Shown: positions 1 to 6,471 of the stretch, in pieces
How positions within the stretch are numbered: position 1 is the first letter of the stretch
How the letters are laid out: each line of letters opens with the position of its first letter
Assembly: GCA_964583825.1 (NCBI GenBank)
Contig: CAZOXM010000150.1
Location: 1 to 8,374, forward strand
From: GCA-1730015 sp964583825
Lineage (GTDB): Bacteria; Pseudomonadota; Gammaproteobacteria; Granulosicoccales; Granulosicoccaceae
Direction: 5' to 3'
Length of the DNA stretch: 8,374 nt
The notes under the pieces: generated by a model
Databases searched by the model: none
Told to the model about the DNA's origin: nothing
Seen by the model: the letters and a program-made list of their open reading frames with translations, nothing else
Made by a program: the position numbers and the translations under genes

Positions 1-806
1 TCGGTCGTCCCAATCCTCCGGATAATCTGCCGTCGGAGTGGATGATTGCCAAAGCAGGCGAATCCTGGAACCAGCACCCGCATGGCTTCGGTGCGCACCA
101 ACCGTGGAAGTTGACGCTGCAGGACAGTCACACGGCAGTGGCAGATATCTGCTACCCGGAGAGTAGCCCGATCGCGCGTGTCAGGCGTCGGGTAACGCTG
201 GCTACTGAAACAGATATTCAATTGCAACTGGAAGTGGTGGTGCGTAACAGCATCGCCCTTCCGCTTGGGGTGCACCCCGTGTTCTCTCTTGTTGATGCTG
301 AGGTGGGGGCTGCGGCGATAGAGGTACCGGGCGAGGCAAGCGCATGGACATTTCCGATCGATGTAGAGCCCGGCCGCAGTCGCCTGCGTCCGGATCAGCG
401 TGACTGTCCGTTGTCGGCACTACGCACGTCAACAGGCGATGTGACAGACGCTCGTAAGCTGCCTTTTCCCGGTAACAGCGAAGATCTGATTCTGTTACCC
501 CATGCGGCAGGCAGCATTGGTTTATTGCGCCCTGATGCCGGCTACCGTGCGGCGCTGCGCTGGAACGCCAAAGACTTACCGGGCTGCCTGCTTTGGATTT
601 CAAACCGCGGTCGCGATTATGCACCCTGGGACGGCCGTGTTTGCGCGATTGGTATTGAACCCGTTGCCGCGGCCTTTGACCTGGGTGTTGCGCATAGCGC
701 CTCACTAAACACACCGCTTGCACTTTCGAACATACCCACTGCTGTACAACTAAAACCAGATGAGAGCTGGCGCACTGACTATACGATCTCGCTTGAGGCG
801 TTGTAG
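1..806 (+). CDS. Aldose 1-epimerase-like mutarotase (5' partial)
   Basis: Members of this family interconvert the alpha and beta anomers of free hexoses, or hexose-6-phosphates in the YeaD branch, in the cytoplasm. The frame stays open from the first bases of the window (about 13 codons before the Met at 42), so the true start lies upstream. Counting from that Met, family hallmarks are visible. His14 lies in HPHGFG, the usual HGF motif that carries the first catalytic histidine. His78 in GVHPVF is the second. Glu206 in GIEPVAAAF fits the C-terminal catalytic glutamate. About 254 residues remain of a typical 280-350, so only the N-terminal strands are missing. The stop is TAG at 804-806. The next gene on this strand encodes a PLP enzyme and shows no metabolic link. 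The exact sugar cannot be told from the sequence. The family call is firm. Confidence 0.85.
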   Translation, partial: GRPNPPDNLPSEWMIAKAGESWNQHPHGFGAHQPWKLTLQDSHTAVADICYPESSPIARVRRRVTLATETDIQLQLEVVVRNSIALPLGVHPVFSLVDAEVGAAAIEVPGEASAWTFPIDVEPGRSRLRPDQRDCPLSALRTSTGDVTDARKLPFPGNSEDLILLPHAAGSIGLLRPDAGYRAALRWNAKDLPGCLLWISNRGRDYAPWDGRVCAIGIEPVAAAFDLGVAHSASLNTPLALSNIPTAVQLKPDESWRTDYTISLEAL

Positions 807-831
807 AGCGGTATTTATAGCGCTGTTTTTT
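807..831 (+). terminator. Weak possible terminator after the mutarotase
   Basis: Immediately after the stop codon, AGCG (807-810) can pair with CGCT (821-824) across a 10-base loop, followed after one G by six T (826-831). The T run is convincing but the stem has only 4 bp, so this may be a poor terminator or chance. Confidence 0.3.
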
Positions 832-837
832 AAAGAG

Positions 838-850
838 CAGTGGACCACTG
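838..850. promoter_or_regulatory. Perfect 13-bp palindrome, possible operator
   Basis: CAGTGG (838-843) and CCACTG (845-850) form a perfect inverted repeat around a single A. It sits where the -35 box would be for the TATAGT element at 868-873, and no recognisable -35 consensus is present there. This arrangement suits a regulator-binding site controlling the downstream PLP-enzyme gene. It does not resemble the MetJ (AGACGTCT) or MetR (TGAA-N5-TTCA) sites as I know them. The regulator is unknown. Confidence 0.35.
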
Positions 851-864
851 GCCCAACTGAAAAA

Positions 865-873
865 TGATATAGT
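865..873 (+). promoter_or_regulatory. Candidate extended -10 promoter for the PLP-enzyme gene
   Basis: TGATATAGT matches an extended -10 element (TGn followed by TATAGT, 5 of 6 to TATAAT). Transcription would start near 880, giving a leader of about 90 bases before the ATG at 971. No good -35 box is found at 16-18 bases. The extended -10 or the palindrome at 838-850 may compensate. Sequence inference only. Confidence 0.4.
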
Positions 874-919
874 CCCGGCATCAAGATAAAGGCTCTGGTA
901 GCGCTGCCTTGATAACAAT

Positions 920-941
920 CCGTGCGTTCGTCAGCGCACGG
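920..941 (+). promoter_or_regulatory. GC-rich hairpin in the leader of the PLP-enzyme gene
   Basis: CCGTGCG (920-926) and CGCACGG (935-941) pair perfectly over an 8-base loop, and TATTTT follows directly. The shape resembles a short intrinsic terminator or attenuator, 30 bases before the start codon and downstream of the candidate promoter. I could not recognise a named riboswitch (for example SAM-II) around it. A separate near-palindrome, GGTAGCGCTGCC, lies at 897-908. Confidence 0.4.
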
Positions 942-970
942 TATTTTGTCAATTTACTGCTGGAGTCCTT

Positions 971-2166
971 ATGACTGTTGAAAAACGCAGGCCCGTTCCC
1001 GGGCGTTCCACTCTGAGTATCTGGGGTGGCGAGAAAGACTATGCTCAGTTCGAGCGCTCTACTCAGGTGCCGGTGGTACACAGTGTCTCTTTGGCTATGA
1101 AGACATAGACACCTGGCACCAGGTAGCCCTGGAACAAAAGCCCGGACATATCTATTCCCGTAACACCAATCCCACTGTTGATGTTTTCGAGCGCAAGGTT
1201 CGAGACCTCGAAGGCGCGGAAGCGGCTACCAGCTTTGCCAGTGGTATGGCGGCGATCAGCAATATATTCGGTGCATTTCTGAGGCCCGGGGATCGCGTTG
1301 TGTCGATAAAAGACAGTTACGGCGGCACCAATCGGTTGTTCACTGAGTTTCTGCCGCAGATGAATGTGCAGGTGACGCTTTGCAGTACCGATGACGAAGA
1401 TGAAATCGAGGCAGAGTTGGTGAAAGGCTGCGCGATGTTGTACCTCGAGTCGCCAACGAACCCGACCCTAAAAATCACAGACATAAGCCGGTTGGCAGGC
1501 GTTGCCAAAAGTGCAGGCGCGTTAGTGGTGGTTGATAACGCGTTTGCGACACCCATCAATCAACAACCGTTAGCATTGGGTGCAGATATCGTATTGCATT
1601 CGGCTTCCAAATATCTGGGGGGCCATGCCGATGCGCTGGGTGGGGTGGTTTGCGGGAGTGTCGATTTGGTTAAACGGGTATATCAGTATCGGGCAATCAA
1701 TGGCGCAACCCTCGCGCCGATGGATGCCTACAGCTTTATTCGTGGTATGAAAACACTGAGCCTGCGTGTCGAACGGCAAAATCAAAGTGCGATGACAATT
1801 GCACAATGGCTTGAGAAGCATCCAAAGGTTGAGCGGGTAAACTATCCGGGGTTAGAGAGTCACCCTAATCATGAAGTAGCGAAACGGCAAATGAAAGGGT
1901 TTGGAGGCATGCTGAGTTTTTCTGTTACCGGTGGTCTCGACGCGATCAAGATGTTTTTGCTAAAGCTGCAATACGCGCATATGGCTGCAAATCTTGGTTG
2001 TGTCGAAACGGTGGTTGGACCGCCGCTTACCACCAGCCATGTGGAGTGTACAGCTGAAGAACGCAAAGCGGCCGGGATACCCGATGGCCTGGTTCGATAC
2101 TCAACCGGAATTGAGGATGTTGGCGATTTGCTGGCAGATCTGGAGCAGGCATTGAATGCCGTTTGA
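971..2166 (+). pseudogene. Cys/Met-metabolism PLP enzyme (cystathionine gamma-synthase-like), frameshifted
   Basis: This is a fold-type I PLP enzyme of the trans-sulfuration family, which handles cysteine, homocysteine and cystathionine chemistry in the cytoplasm. The start is ATG 971, with GGAG at 962-965 five bases before it. The first 40 codons (to TCT 1088-1090) read cleanly, then this frame stops at TAG 1106-1108. Homology resumes one base back, at TTT 1090-1092, and runs to the TGA stop. Restoring one T gives 398 residues, the length of Pseudomonas methionine gamma-lyase. Conserved residues sit 3 positions later than in that enzyme: Tyr62 and Arg64 (YSRNTNPT, PLP phosphate), Tyr117 (DSYGG), Lys214 (SASKYLGG, Schiff base); Asp189 (VVDNAF) should hold the pyridine nitrogen. 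The lyase's Cys116 is Gly119 here, so cystathionine gamma-synthase or a related enzyme is likelier. A product starting at the Met at 1246 would lack Tyr62/Arg64 and should be inactive. The frameshift may be a real mutation or a T-run sequencing error. Confidence 0.85.
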
Positions 2167-2255
2167 CGAGCTTTAAATGCAGGATTGAACCCGTGGTTAT
2201 GATCGGCCGTTATAATCAGCGGTTTGATCATCTGTTATAGTTGAGCGGCGGTGAA

Positions 2256-2399
2256 TCAGGAATGCGCAACAGGGCCGCCGATGGTCGGCCCGAAATTCGA
2301 GCCTTCATTGAAATAATCAGCAGGGTTATCATGCCGGAGGTTAATCCACTCTGCACTGAGCATAGTGCGCCAGTGGTAACCGCCAAAGTTCCCCGTCAT
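2256..2399 (-). CDS. Possible small protein, 47 residues, unknown
   Basis: An ATG at 2399-2397 opens 47 codons ending in TGA (2258-2256). The residues look protein-like: a segment NFGGYHW near the N-terminus, then AEWINL, and a Gly/Asn/Pro-rich C-terminus (SNFGPTIGGP). It has no signal peptide and no membrane segment. The frame extends only 7 codons upstream of the ATG before a stop. A weak GGGG lies about 11 bases upstream of the ATG. It begins 73 bases beyond the potD stop, on the same strand, so it could be the operon tail or the decayed end of a larger gene. I do not recognise a family. A 48-codon antisense ORF from 2262 overlaps it and looks less protein-like. Confidence 0.25.
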   Translation of the reverse strand: MTGNFGGYHWRTMLSAEWINLRHDNPADYFNEGSNFGPTIGGPVAHS

Positions 2400-2448
2400 G
2401 TCAGCTAAGTCCCCGAGGCGTAATCACCCAACCTGCGGATATCAGACC

Positions 2449-2469
2449 TGCTGACACGACGGGTCAGCA
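2449..2469 (-). terminator. Hairpin just past potD
   Basis: TGCTGAC (2449-2455) and GTCAGCA (2463-2469) form a perfect 7-bp stem with a 7-base loop, three bases beyond the potD stop codon. On the - strand no T run follows, so it is not a classical intrinsic terminator. It could stabilise the 3' end of the pot mRNA or assist factor-dependent termination. Confidence 0.3.
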
Positions 2470-2472
2470 TGC

Positions 2473-3507
2473 TTACTTTCTCAGGCGTGTCCAGATCTGA
2501 TCGTAGACTTCCTGTACGGCCTGATCACAAGTTGCAACGAAAACACCGGGTACTCCGGCCGGTGGATTGGACTCCGGCATGGCGGCCAGTTCCGGGTCGA
2601 GAAATTCACTGGTGCCTTTCACGCCGGAAGAGTACTGCGCGTAGTTAGTAACCGCTGCGATGTTTTCAGGTTCGAGCAGAAAGTCCATAAACTTAATGGC
2701 GTTGTCGCGGTTCGGCGCGTCTTTTAACAGCACCACGTTATCCATCCACACGACATAGCCCTGTTTCGGGTAGGCGTACTCAATGTTTGCACCTTCAGCA
2801 CGCGCCTTGGCGGAGAAGCCGTTCCAGATCATGCCAACGGATGCATCGCCTGATACCAGTACGTCCTTGGCTACGTCTGAACCGAATGACGCCCAGTTGC
2901 CTTTGGCTTGTTGCAGCATCTGATCAAGTTCTTTCAGTTTGTCCCGATCAGTTGAACATTGTTCCATGCCGAGGTGTAGTGACGCCATCAGCATGACTTC
3001 GCCCTGTGAGTCGAGCACGTTGATTTTGCCAGCGACTTCTGCGGGCGGATTGAAGATCATGTCTGTGGTGTTGATGTCGCCATCAAATGCATCGCGGTTG
3101 ACTGAAAAGCTGGTGGAACCCCATTGATAGGGAATCGAGTGTTTGCGCCCGTCATCAAACGGGACGTTGACCCATTCATCGGCAATGTTGCCACGGTTGG
3201 CCAGTTCGTCTTCACCGATGGTGTCGAGCATGCCCTCTGCGGTCAGGATGTCGACCATATAGTCGCCGGGTACCGCAACGTCGTAGGAACCGAGCTTACC
3301 GGCTTTCAATGCAGCCAGCAGCGCCTCGTTACTGTCGTAGGTATCCATGGTTACTTCGACGTTATACTCTTCGGCGAATTTGTCCAGCAACTCCTGCGGG
3401 ATATATTCAAACCAGTGGTAGATCGAGAGTTTGCCTTCGGCAGATGCAGCGCCTGCGCAGAGAGATAATGCCAGAGCGGCCGCCGAGGCGGTCAGGGTGC
3501 GTTTCAT
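2473..3507 (-). CDS. potD: Periplasmic polyamine-type substrate-binding protein (PotD/PotF family)
   Basis: This is the extracytoplasmic binding protein of the ABC importer, 344 residues. Residues 1-23 are a typical Sec signal peptide (MKRT, hydrophobic core, ASA before Glu24), so the mature protein is periplasmic. The fold is a type II two-lobe binding protein. Several stretches parallel E. coli PotD: YHWFEYIP (PotD YNWTEYVP), VPGDYMVD (VPSTYYVD), GMIWNG, and VVWMDN (IFWMDS). Aromatic and acidic ligands of PotD are thus kept (Trp32, Tyr35, Tyr83, Glu170, Trp228, Trp254, Asp256). PotD's Ser83 is Gly81 here, and one pocket aspartate (Asp168) aligns with Ser167. The substrate may therefore be an amine other than spermidine. 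Cys184 and Cys327 might form a disulfide. The gene is last in the operon, 13 bases after potC, with its own AGGAAA Shine-Dalgarno six bases from the ATG, which suits the high output binding proteins need. Confidence 0.9.
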   Translation of the reverse strand: MKRTLTASAAALALSLCAGAASAEGKLSIYHWFEYIPQELLDKFAEEYNVEVTMDTYDSNEALLAALKAGKLGSYDVAVPGDYMVDILTAEGMLDTIGEDELANRGNIADEWVNVPFDDGRKHSIPYQWGSTSFSVNRDAFDGDINTTDMIFNPPAEVAGKINVLDSQGEVMLMASLHLGMEQCSTDRDKLKELDQMLQQAKGNWASFGSDVAKDVLVSGDASVGMIWNGFSAKARAEGANIEYAYPKQGYVVWMDNVVLLKDAPNRDNAIKFMDFLLEPENIAAVTNYAQYSSGVKGTSEFLDPELAAMPESNPPAGVPGVFVATCDQAVQEVYDQIWTRLRK

Positions 3508-3512
3508 ATAAG

Positions 3513-3518
3513 TTTCCT
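3513..3518 (-). promoter_or_regulatory. Strong Shine-Dalgarno of potD
   Basis: AGGAAA on the - strand lies six or seven bases before the potD ATG, within the 13-base potC-potD gap. It is the best ribosome-binding site inside the operon, while potB and potC lean on overlapping stop/start codons. Confidence 0.7.
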
Positions 3519-3520
3519 CG

Positions 3521-4339
3521 CTAGTGGTGGACGGTTGATTTGCCGGACCTGCCGATCAGATAAGACAGGCTGACAATGATAATCGAAAACGCCAGCATCA
3601 GTGTGCTGAGTGCCATAATGTTCGGTTTGATACCTTGCTTCACCGACCCGAAAATGGCCGTTGGCAAGGTCTCAATGCCGGCACCTTTGATAAAATTGGT
3701 GATGATGAAATCATCGAGTGAAATAATAAATGCGAGCAGAAAGCCGGACAAAATACCAGGTGCCAGCATTGGCATCAGTACGTGGCGAAAGGCCTGCCAG
3801 CGCGTCGCGTAAAGATCCTGCGCGGCCTCTTCAAAGCTTGCCTCTATACCTTGCAGTCGCGCTGCAATAGGCAGGTACGCAAACGGAATACAAAAAACGA
3901 TATGTGCAATCAGTATTGATACATAGCCAAGCTTTATCCCGATGGTGGTAAAGAAAATCAGGGTTGCCACAGCGGTGACAATTTCCGGCACCATAATCGG
4001 TATTGAGATCAGCCCGAAACTTAATGCCTTACCACGGAAATTTCCCCCGCGTACCATGGCCACGGCAGCGGCAGTGGCGAGTACTGTGGCAGTCAACCCG
4101 GCACCGACAGCAATCGTCAGTGAATTAAAGGCCGCCTGTTTATACTTGGCGGACTCCGGGCCGGTAAACAGTTCGTTGTACCAGCGCAGAGAAAATCCGC
4201 CCCAGCGTGTGATCGACTGACTGTCGTTGAATGAGTAAACCAATACCACCAAAAGTGGCAGGTAAAGAATCAGCAGGCAGACGATCGTCATCATCGAAAA
4301 GCCGGCATAGTGTTTTATATTAAAGCGTTTGCCGGCCAT
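3521..4339 (-). CDS. potC: ABC transporter permease, PotC type
   Basis: This is the second inner-membrane permease of the importer, 272 residues, close to the usual 260-280. I chose ATG 4339-4337 as the start. A longer open frame to 4561 exists, but its extra 74 residues overlap potB and look like a shadow frame with no membrane or family features. From this start there are about six hydrophobic segments (roughly 14-35, 72-96, 108-131, 138-160, 194-207 and 242-263). The cytoplasmic EAA loop is at 171-190 (EAAQDLYA to VLMP), where Tyr177 stands in place of the usual Gly. The SLDDF motif at 207-211 is typical of PotC/PotI. The ATG shares one base with the potB stop (TAATG), which implies translational coupling. 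An AGGG at 4352-4349 may help initiation. It should pair with PotB and bind PotA through the EAA loop. Confidence 0.93.
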   Translation of the reverse strand: MAGKRFNIKHYAGFSMMTIVCLLILYLPLLVVLVYSFNDSQSITRWGGFSLRWYNELFTGPESAKYKQAAFNSLTIAVGAGLTATVLATAAAVAMVRGGNFRGKALSFGLISIPIMVPEIVTAVATLIFFTTIGIKLGYVSILIAHIVFCIPFAYLPIAARLQGIEASFEEAAQDLYATRWQAFRHVLMPMLAPGILSGFLLAFIISLDDFIITNFIKGAGIETLPTAIFGSVKQGIKPNIMALSTLMLAFSIIIVSLSYLIGRSGKSTVHH

Positions 4340-5229
4340 TACGACTGGCCCTGTTGACGCGACTGTGAAGTGGCGTAGTAGGTCAGGGTAATCAATACCA
4401 GAGTCAGTAATATCACCGCACAGGCCGCACCAAAGGGCCAGTTGCCGGCAGTGCCTTTGAACTGTTCTTCGATGAGTGATCCAATCATGAATGTTTTGGC
4501 ACCGCCGAGCAGGTCCGGCGCCAGAAACGCGCCCAGGCTCGGTACAAATACCAGGATGCATCCTGCGATGATTCCGGGTTTTACTGCGGGTATTAATACG
4601 CGTCGCAGGATTGTCCAGCGGCCGGCATAAAGATCTGCCGCAGCCTCGGAGAGTGCAAAGTTATAGCGTTCAACGGATGCGTAAATCGGCAGCACCATAA
4701 AGGGCAGGTAGGAGTAGAACAGGCCCAGCTGCACGGCGATATTGGTGTTGATCAGATGAATAGGTGTATCAATAACACCAAGCGCCAGAAGCCCTTCGTT
4801 CATCGGGCCGTTATCGCGGATTAAAAACTTCATCGATACCGTGCGAATCAACAGGTTTACCCAGTACGGTACAGTGATTAGAAATACCCACATCGACCGC
4901 GTTGCTTCAGGACGGGTGGCGATAAAGTAGGCGGTCGGGAACCCGACTATCAGGCAAAATACCGTGGCAAAGAACGCCTGTACGATCGATCGGAAAAAGA
5001 TATTGATGTAAGTCCATTCGATCGATGGTGCTTCATCGCCGAACAAACCCCGATCAAACAGAAACTGATCATAGGCACCGAGTGAAAAAGCCCATTCGAC
5101 GCCGCCGCGAAACTCCTTGGTCAGGAACGAGTAGACGACAACCAGTAAGATTGGCAACAGCAGAAAAAAGCCGATGGTGGACCAGGTGGGGAGTAACAAC
5201 CAGTGACGTATCGGCGCGAAGGTTTTCAT
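4339..5229 (-). CDS. potB: ABC transporter permease, PotB type
   Basis: This is the first inner-membrane permease, 296 residues, a normal length for PotB/PotH. It has a short basic N-terminus and about six membrane segments: roughly 16-35, 77-104, 114-132, 164-185, 217-240 and 264-286. A hydrophilic periplasmic stretch of about 40 residues lies between the first two, as is usual for PotB. The EAA loop is at 195-214 (EAAADLYA to VLIP); Tyr201 replaces the usual Gly, as in the partner PotC. The start ATG 5229-5227 overlaps the potA stop by four bases (ATGA). No Shine-Dalgarno is visible just upstream, so translation probably depends on ribosomes finishing potA. It ends in a Gln/Ser-rich cytoplasmic tail. 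Confidence 0.93.
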   Translation of the reverse strand: MKTFAPIRHWLLLPTWSTIGFFLLLPILLVVVYSFLTKEFRGGVEWAFSLGAYDQFLFDRGLFGDEAPSIEWTYINIFFRSIVQAFFATVFCLIVGFPTAYFIATRPEATRSMWVFLITVPYWVNLLIRTVSMKFLIRDNGPMNEGLLALGVIDTPIHLINTNIAVQLGLFYSYLPFMVLPIYASVERYNFALSEAAADLYAGRWTILRRVLIPAVKPGIIAGCILVFVPSLGAFLAPDLLGGAKTFMIGSLIEEQFKGTAGNWPFGAACAVILLTLVLITLTYYATSQSRQQGQS

Positions 5230-6311
5230 GAGGTTAGAAATCGCGCGGCGCTAAAGTGAACGGCGATGCGGGCACCCGGGGTAAATGATTCCTGGTGGCT
5301 GTTGTTCTGCAGCCGGGCCGACACATTAATACCCGCGCCAAGATCAAGATTGTAAAGAATATCGGTGCCCAGGTAAGTTGTGTCGATGAGTCTGGCTGTT
5401 ACTTCATCTTCGCCACCGGCAGGCGGCGACAGGGTAATGCGTTCGGGCCTGATGGACAGGCAGCCCTGAGCGCCGTGTGTCGCACCGTCGTTCGCATGGC
5501 GCTGCGCATGAATTAACTGTCCTGAATTCAATCTGCAGGTGACCTGCGCACCGCTCGCGGCTTCTACTGTGGCATCAATGAGGTTGGTCTCGCCGATGAA
5601 GTCGGCAACAAATCGATTGGCGGGTTGCTCGTATATTTCTGTTGCATCCCCCAGTTGTTGCAGCTCACCGGCAGACATCACTGCGATCCGGTCGGACATG
5701 GTCAGTGCTTCTTCCTGATCGTGGGTGACAAATACAAAGGTGATACCCGTTTCTTTTTGCAGCGCCTTGAGTTCCGCCCGCATCTGCTGCCTGAGCTTGA
5801 GATCGAGTGCAGACAGTGGTTCGTCCAACAGAAGCACGCGCGGCTGTGGTGCCATTGCGCGTGCCAGCGCCACCCGTTGCTGCTGACCACCGGAAAGTTG
5901 CGACGGCTTGCGTGCAGCGAACTCATCGAGTTTAACCGTGCTGATCATCTGCTCGACTCGCGCGCTGCGGTCGGCTGGTGTCCAGCCAAGCATTTGCAGA
6001 CCAAAGCCGATGTTTTCCGCCACTGTCATTTGCGGAAACAGTGCATAGCTTTGAAATACTGTGTTTACCGGGCGCTTGTTGGGCGGGAGATTTTCAATTT
6101 CTTCGCCGTACAGAAAGATTTCGCCTTCGGTGACATCCTCAAACCCTGCGATCATACGCAGCAGCGTGGTTTTGCCGCAGCCGGACGGGCCGAGCAGGGT
6201 GAAGAATTCGTTGTCTCTTATCGACAGCGAGATTTTTTTCAACGCTAGAAAGTCACCATACTTTTTGGCAGCGTTTTGAATGTCAATGGCGTTGTTGTCT
6301 GGCTCAGCCAA
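5226..6311 (-). CDS. potA: ABC transporter ATP-binding protein, PotA type
   Basis: This is the cytoplasmic ATPase that powers the importer, 361 residues (E. coli PotA is 378). All nucleotide-binding motifs are present and intact: Walker A GPSGCGKT (41-48), Q-loop Gln87 (FQSYALFPQ), signature LSGGQ (139-143), Walker B VLLLDEP (159-165), D-loop SALD (167-170), and H-loop His197 (FVTHDQEEA). A C-terminal TOBE-type regulatory domain occupies about 240-361. The start appears to be TTG 6311-6309. A GGAG Shine-Dalgarno lies six bases before it (6321-6318). No ATG or GTG occurs in frame between that TTG and an upstream stop, and the next Met (Met54) lies beyond Walker A. It is first in the potABCD operon, with a candidate promoter near 6424-6452. 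The TTG start may hold down expression. Confidence 0.95.
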   Translation of the reverse strand: MAEPDNNAIDIQNAAKKYGDFLALKKISLSIRDNEFFTLLGPSGCGKTTLLRMIAGFEDVTEGEIFLYGEEIENLPPNKRPVNTVFQSYALFPQMTVAENIGFGLQMLGWTPADRSARVEQMISTVKLDEFAARKPSQLSGGQQQRVALARAMAPQPRVLLLDEPLSALDLKLRQQMRAELKALQKETGITFVFVTHDQEEALTMSDRIAVMSAGELQQLGDATEIYEQPANRFVADFIGETNLIDATVEAASGAQVTCRLNSGQLIHAQRHANDGATHGAQGCLSIRPERITLSPPAGGEDEVTARLIDTTYLGTDILYNLDLGAGINVSARLQNNSHQESFTPGARIAVHFSAARFLTS

Positions 6312-6317
6312 CAGCGT

Positions 6318-6321
6318 CTCC
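6318..6321 (-). promoter_or_regulatory. Shine-Dalgarno that fixes the potA TTG start
   Basis: GGAG on the - strand is followed by a six-base spacer and then TTG. This ideal spacing, with no ATG or GTG in the same frame, supports TTG as the real potA initiation codon. Confidence 0.65.
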
Positions 6322-6387
6322 AGTGTGCGTTCCCGAAAGGGTAAGGCGACGGATCGGGTGAGGAGAAGAACAGATTTCCTCAGGGGT

Positions 6388-6406
6388 TATTAGACAAAAG
6401 CTAATA
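6388..6406. promoter_or_regulatory. TATTAG-N7-CTAATA dyad upstream of potA
   Basis: A perfect inverted repeat with 6-bp arms (6388-6393 and 6401-6406) and a 7-base centre. It lies about 10-30 bases downstream of the start expected from the -10 box at 6424-6429, a usual place for a repressor operator. It is AT-rich and too weak to be a terminator. The cognate regulator is not in the window. Confidence 0.35.
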
Positions 6407-6423
6407 CACATTTTTCTATCCGT

Positions 6424-6452
6424 ATTATGCTGAAATCTGTCGCTCATGTGCA
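6424..6452 (-). promoter_or_regulatory. Candidate sigma70 promoter of potABCD
   Basis: On the - strand, TGCACA (6452-6447, 4 of 6 to TTGACA) and CATAAT (6429-6424, 5 of 6 to TATAAT) are 17 bases apart. Transcription would start near 6417, about 105 bases before the potA start. It lies in the gap after the dehydrogenase stop, so potABCD may be transcribed separately, by read-through from that gene, or both. Confidence 0.4.
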
Positions 6453-6471
6453 GAAAGTGCATCGCAGTTCA

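Larger units (their letters stand above)
2167..2472. other. Convergent intergenic region
   Basis: These 306 bases separate two convergent genes. They hold a possible 47-codon ORF on the - strand (2256-2399), a hairpin next to the potD stop (2449-2469), and a loose inverted repeat ATGATC (2199-2204) / GATCAT (2226-2231) with a 21-base gap. No U-tailed terminator for the PLP-enzyme gene is evident. No tRNA or mobile-element ends were seen. Confidence 0.6.

Noticed and set aside
202..918. Long - strand open frame antisense to the mutarotase gene
   Set aside because: Its product is rich in Arg, Ser and Gln with no recognisable motif, and it overlaps a gene with clear family residues on the other strand. 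It is a shadow frame.
1085..1096. Programmed -1 ribosomal frameshift in the PLP-enzyme gene
   Set aside because: The in-phase codons TCT TTG do not make a canonical slippery heptamer, I saw no strong stimulatory stem just downstream, and trans-sulfuration genes are not known for it.
2199..2231. Inverted repeat ATGATC / GATCAT after the PLP-enzyme gene as a terminator
   Set aside because: Six-bp AT-rich arms with a 21-base gap and no T run. Probably chance.
4340..4561. N-terminal 74-residue extension of potC
   Set aside because: It overlaps the potB coding region in another frame and lacks family features. The ATG at 4339 gives the normal length and a TAATG coupling.
5625..6248. 207-codon + strand frame opposite potA
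   Set aside because: It is antisense to the conserved ATPase motifs, has Cys/His/Arg-rich shadow composition and no family features.
6448..6464. Repeated TGCA units between the dehydrogenase and potA
   Set aside because: Two copies of a self-complementary 4-mer, too short to call a repeat or operator.
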